Shown here: positions 6,000 to 7,590 of the stretch, in pieces
How the letters are laid out: each line of letters begins with the position of its first letter
Numbering within the stretch: position 1 is the first letter of the stretch
Assembly (NCBI GenBank): GCA_021808185.1
Contig: JAKBCB010000169.1
Coordinates: 1-7,590, forward strand
Length of the DNA stretch: 7,590 nt
Source: Pseudomonadota bacterium
GTDB lineage: Bacteria; Pseudomonadota; Alphaproteobacteria; Acetobacterales; Acetobacteraceae
Reading direction: 5' to 3'
Notes under the pieces: generated by a model
Databases searched by the model: none
What the model saw: only the letters and a program-made list of their open reading frames with translations
Told to the model about the DNA's origin: nothing
Program-made: the position numbers and the translations under genes

Positions 6000-6887
6000 A
6001 TGCCGCACGCCAATCCAGGCATCCATCACGTCAAGGTCGGTGAGGCCGTCGTCACCGCGCTGAACGACGGGCAGTTCGACGCCGACACGGCCTGGGTCAC
6101 GGGGCTCGCGGCGCCGGAGGCGGAGGCGATGCTGCGCGACAGTTTCCGCGTGCTGCCGCCGCGCATCACCGTCAGTTGCTTCCTGGTGGAGATCGCCGGC
6201 CGCCGCGTGATGGTCGATGCCGGCGGCGGCGGCGCGATGGGCGGGCTGCTCGGCCATGCCGGCGCGCGGCTGGCGGCGATCGGGGTGGACCCCAAGAGCA
6301 TCGACACGGTGCTCGTCACCCACGCGCATGTCGATCACGTCAACGGGCTGGTCACGGCGGACGGTGCCGCGGTGTTCGCCAACGCGGAACTGGTCATCAA
6401 CGCCGCCGAAACCGGGTTCTGGCTGGACAAGTCGGTGCAGGCCCAGGCGCCCGAGTCGGCGCAGGCGTATTTCGGCATCGCCCAGCGCGCGCTCGCGCCC
6501 TACGAAAAGCGCATGCGGCTGGTCAAGGACGGTGAGGAAGTACTGCCCGGCATCGCCGCCGTGCACCTGCCCGGCCACACCCCCGGCCATACCGGCTGGC
6601 GCCTGTCCTCGGGCCGCGACACGCTGCTGATCTGGGGCGACGTGGTGCATCTGCCCGGCCTGCAATTCGCCCGGCCCGAGGCGGGGATGGCCTTCGACAT
6701 CGACGGCGATCTCGGCCGCGCGAGCCGCGCCCGCGCGCTCGACATGGTGGCGACCGACCGGCTGCTGCTGACCGGGATGCACCTGGATTTCCCGACCTTC
6801 GGCCATGTCCGGCGCGCCGGCACCGGGTATGCGTTCGAGCCGCTGGTCTGGGCGCCGACCGAGTCCGGGCTGTTCGCGCAGGGCTGA
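6000..6887 (+). CDS. MBL-fold metallo-hydrolase (methyl parathion hydrolase / lactonase-like subgroup)
   Basis: The 295-residue protein carries a complete dinuclear metal site of the metallo-beta-lactamase fold. The HxHxDH motif is THAHVDH (H108, H110, D112, H113), the next ligand histidine is in GHTPGHT (H197), the bridging aspartate is D214 (IWGDVVH) and the last histidine is H261 (GMHLDFP). Upstream, SCFLVEIAGRRVMVDAGGG (59-77) is the usual first strand pair with the conserved Asp. The N-terminal extension before this core (about 58 residues) and the DSFRVLPPRITVSCFLV layout resemble the family that includes methyl parathion hydrolase and some N-acyl homoserine lactonases. No signal peptide is evident, so it is probably cytosolic, unlike true methyl parathion hydrolases. 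The actual substrate (ester, lactone, thioester or other) is unknown. It lies 21 bp after the SDR gene and is probably co-transcribed with it. Confidence 0.9.
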   Translation: MPHANPGIHHVKVGEAVVTALNDGQFDADTAWVTGLAAPEAEAMLRDSFRVLPPRITVSCFLVEIAGRRVMVDAGGGGAMGGLLGHAGARLAAIGVDPKSIDTVLVTHAHVDHVNGLVTADGAAVFANAELVINAAETGFWLDKSVQAQAPESAQAYFGIAQRALAPYEKRMRLVKDGEEVLPGIAAVHLPGHTPGHTGWRLSSGRDTLLIWGDVVHLPGLQFARPEAGMAFDIDGDLGRASRARALDMVATDRLLLTGMHLDFPTFGHVRRAGTGYAFEPLVWAPTESGLFAQG

Positions 6888-6896
6888 GCGTTTCGC

Positions 6897-6919
6897 GCGG
6901 CGACGAAATGTTTCGCCGC
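6897..6919 (+). terminator. GC-rich hairpin just after the MBL gene, possible terminator
   Basis: A perfect 7-bp inverted repeat (GCGGCGA / TCGCCGC) with a 9-nt loop begins 10 bp after the stop codon of the metallo-hydrolase. The following bases (ACGTCTTAACC) hold only a weak, broken T-tract, so it is not a textbook intrinsic terminator. Its position at an operon end favours a terminator or mRNA 3'-end stabiliser. An alternative pairing inside the loop (CGAAA with TTTCG) also exists. Confidence 0.4.
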
Positions 6920-6932
6920 ACGTCTTAACCTC

Positions 6933-6961
6933 TTGCCAACCTGTATCGTCAGGGGTCTGAT
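6933..6961 (+). promoter_or_regulatory. Candidate sigma-70-type promoter upstream of the beta-strand-repeat gene
   Basis: TTGCCA (6933-6938, 5 of 6 matches to TTGACA) and TCTGAT (6956-6961, 4 of 6 matches to TATAAT) are 17 bp apart, the optimal spacing. Initiation would fall around 6967-6969, about 20 bp before the ATG at 6988. The -10 lies inside the palindrome at 6947-6976. The interval 6921-6945 is also locally less GC-rich than the coding DNA around it, as promoters often are. Found by eye only. Confidence 0.42.
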
Positions 6962-6976
6962 CGCGGACCCCTGACG
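6947..6976. repeat. Perfect 11-bp inverted repeat with 8-bp spacer, probable operator or RNA hairpin
   Basis: Left arm CGTCAGGGGTC (6947-6957) and right arm GACCCCTGACG (6966-6976) are exact reverse complements around TGATCGCG. In RNA the stem could grow by a U-G and a G-C pair to 13 pairs closed by an AUCG tetraloop. The repeat ends 11 bp before the ATG at 6988 and overlaps the candidate -10. There is no T-tract after either arm, so a terminator is unlikely. An operator for a dimeric regulator, or a 5'-UTR hairpin next to the ribosome binding site, fits better. Confidence 0.65.
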
Positions 6977-6987
6977 CAGGCCCGACG

Positions 6988-7590
6988 ATGACCACGTTCA
7001 CATGGTCCCCGAACACCCTTAGCGCCGCCTGGACCGATCCCAGCGAGTGGACCAGTCAGGGCAGGCCGGTTGACGTATATCCCTATCTGGGCGACTCGGC
7101 GGTGATCGGCGCCGGCACGGTCACGCTCGGGTTCGGTCTCTCCGACATCGCCGTCACGCTGGCGCAGCCGGTGACGGGGGTCACGCTGGCTGCGACCGGC
7201 GTGGATCTGGGCGACCGGACGCGCCTGATGACCGCTTCCGGCGCGCCGGGGCAGGTCGCGCCAATCGTGTTCGACGTGATCGGCACCGGCACCCTCGACG
7301 ATACCGGGCTCGCCACCGGGCTGCCGGCGCAGCCGGGGGCCATCGATTTCTCCGCGGCGCCCTTGACCATCGAGTTGTCCGCCAACCCCGCCGGGACCAG
7401 CGCGACGGCGGGCTTTCTCGACTCCGGCGCGATGAGCGGTGGCGATCTCGTGCTCGCCACCGGGCCCGGCGCGGCCGCGCCGAGCGCCGCGACGTTCACC
7501 AACAACAGCACCATCGAGGTCAACGGATTCCTGCACGCGATGGCCGGGGTGACGCTCTCCGGCACCGGGGAGATCGTGCTGTACGGCGCC
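6988..7590 (+). CDS. Beta-strand-repeat (adhesin / beta-helix-like) protein, N-terminal part (3' end cut by window)
   Basis: An open frame of 201 codons runs from the ATG to the window end without a stop. It is not a named family I can identify with certainty. The protein starts MTTFTWSPNTLSAAWTDPSE, with tryptophans at 6, 15 and 21. This opening resembles the TW..G..W..A.NW heads of large bacterial surface proteins annotated as beta-strand-repeat, autotransporter-like or Hint-domain proteins. The rest is rich in Gly, Thr, Ala, Val and Ser, lacks cysteine completely, and has repeated short strands such as GTVTL, VTLAQPVTGVTLAATG, TNNSTIEVNG and VTLSGTGEIVLYG, as in right-handed beta-helix passengers. 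No Sec signal peptide is visible, so export, if any, would need a type I-like route or another C-terminal signal outside the window. Start support: GCAGG lies 7 nt upstream, preceded by a promoter-like element and a palindrome. It could also be an intracellular or phage-like fibre protein. Confidence 0.62.
   Translation, partial: MTTFTWSPNTLSAAWTDPSEWTSQGRPVDVYPYLGDSAVIGAGTVTLGFGLSDIAVTLAQPVTGVTLAATGVDLGDRTRLMTASGAPGQVAPIVFDVIGTGTLDDTGLATGLPAQPGAIDFSAAPLTIELSANPAGTSATAGFLDSGAMSGGDLVLATGPGAAAPSAATFTNNSTIEVNGFLHAMAGVTLSGTGEIVLYGA

Noticed and set aside
6947..6976. The long palindrome as an intrinsic terminator
   Set aside because: No T-tract follows either arm on either strand, and it lies only 11 bp before a start codon. 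An operator or 5'-UTR element fits better.
5934..7016. A 360-codon open frame on the minus strand
   Set aside because: It is antisense to the MBL-fold hydrolase, whose metal-binding motifs are intact. The translation is low-complexity, rich in His/Arg/Gly, and crosses the regulatory gap without a plausible start.
6949..7565. Minus-strand open frames of 195 and 160 codons at the right end
   Set aside because: They mirror the plus-strand beta-strand-repeat gene. The plus-strand frame has an ATG with upstream promoter-like signals and a coherent beta-strand pattern, while these do not.
1..7590. tRNA, rRNA, CRISPR array, insertion sequence or attachment site
   Set aside because: I saw no cloverleaf-like sequence, regularly spaced direct repeats, transposase or integrase motifs, or terminal inverted repeats flanking a gene.

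Overview
The window is strongly GC-rich, densely packed bacterial DNA. Conserved gene order (lptD-surA-rsmA, with yicC-gmk on the opposite strand) and protein features, such as a single cysteine in the LptD C-terminal barrel and an RsmA N-terminus of the PPLREVI type, point to an alphaproteobacterium. The Acetobacteraceae / Rhodospirillales are the most likely group; this is an inference from gene content and protein style, not from a marker gene search.

Region 1 (1-3574, plus strand) is an envelope and ribosome-maturation cluster. It holds the 3' two-thirds or so of lptD (outer-membrane LPS transporter), then surA (periplasmic chaperone/PPIase that helps fold outer-membrane proteins such as LptD), then rsmA/ksgA (16S rRNA dimethyladenosine methyltransferase). 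The pdxA gene that often sits between surA and rsmA in proteobacteria is absent. surA and rsmA appear to overlap by a CTGA junction, which would give rsmA a rare CTG start.

Region 2 (3598-5126, minus strand) is a two-gene operon, yicC then gmk, joined by an ATGA overlap. It converges on rsmA with only 23 bp between the stop codons.

Region 3 (5127-6887, plus strand) starts at a 63-bp divergent intergenic region containing a small inverted repeat. It encodes an SDR-family oxidoreductase and, 21 bp later behind a good ribosome binding site, a metallo-beta-lactamase-fold hydrolase. The pair is probably co-transcribed; its substrate cannot be read from sequence.

Region 4 (6888-7590) is a 100-bp regulatory interval followed by the first 201 codons of an open-ended gene. 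The interval holds a possible terminator hairpin, a candidate sigma-70-type promoter and a perfect 11-bp inverted repeat overlapping the -10. The gene encodes a cysteine-free, Gly/Thr/Ala/Val-rich, beta-strand-repeat (adhesin or beta-helix type) protein without a recognisable Sec signal peptide.

No tRNA, rRNA, CRISPR array, insertion sequence or integrase was seen, and no gene-free stretch exceeds about 100 bp. Most of the window is ordinary core genome. The least explained part is the right end: the long palindrome and the surface-type protein it precedes. No defence or other new multi-gene system is supported.
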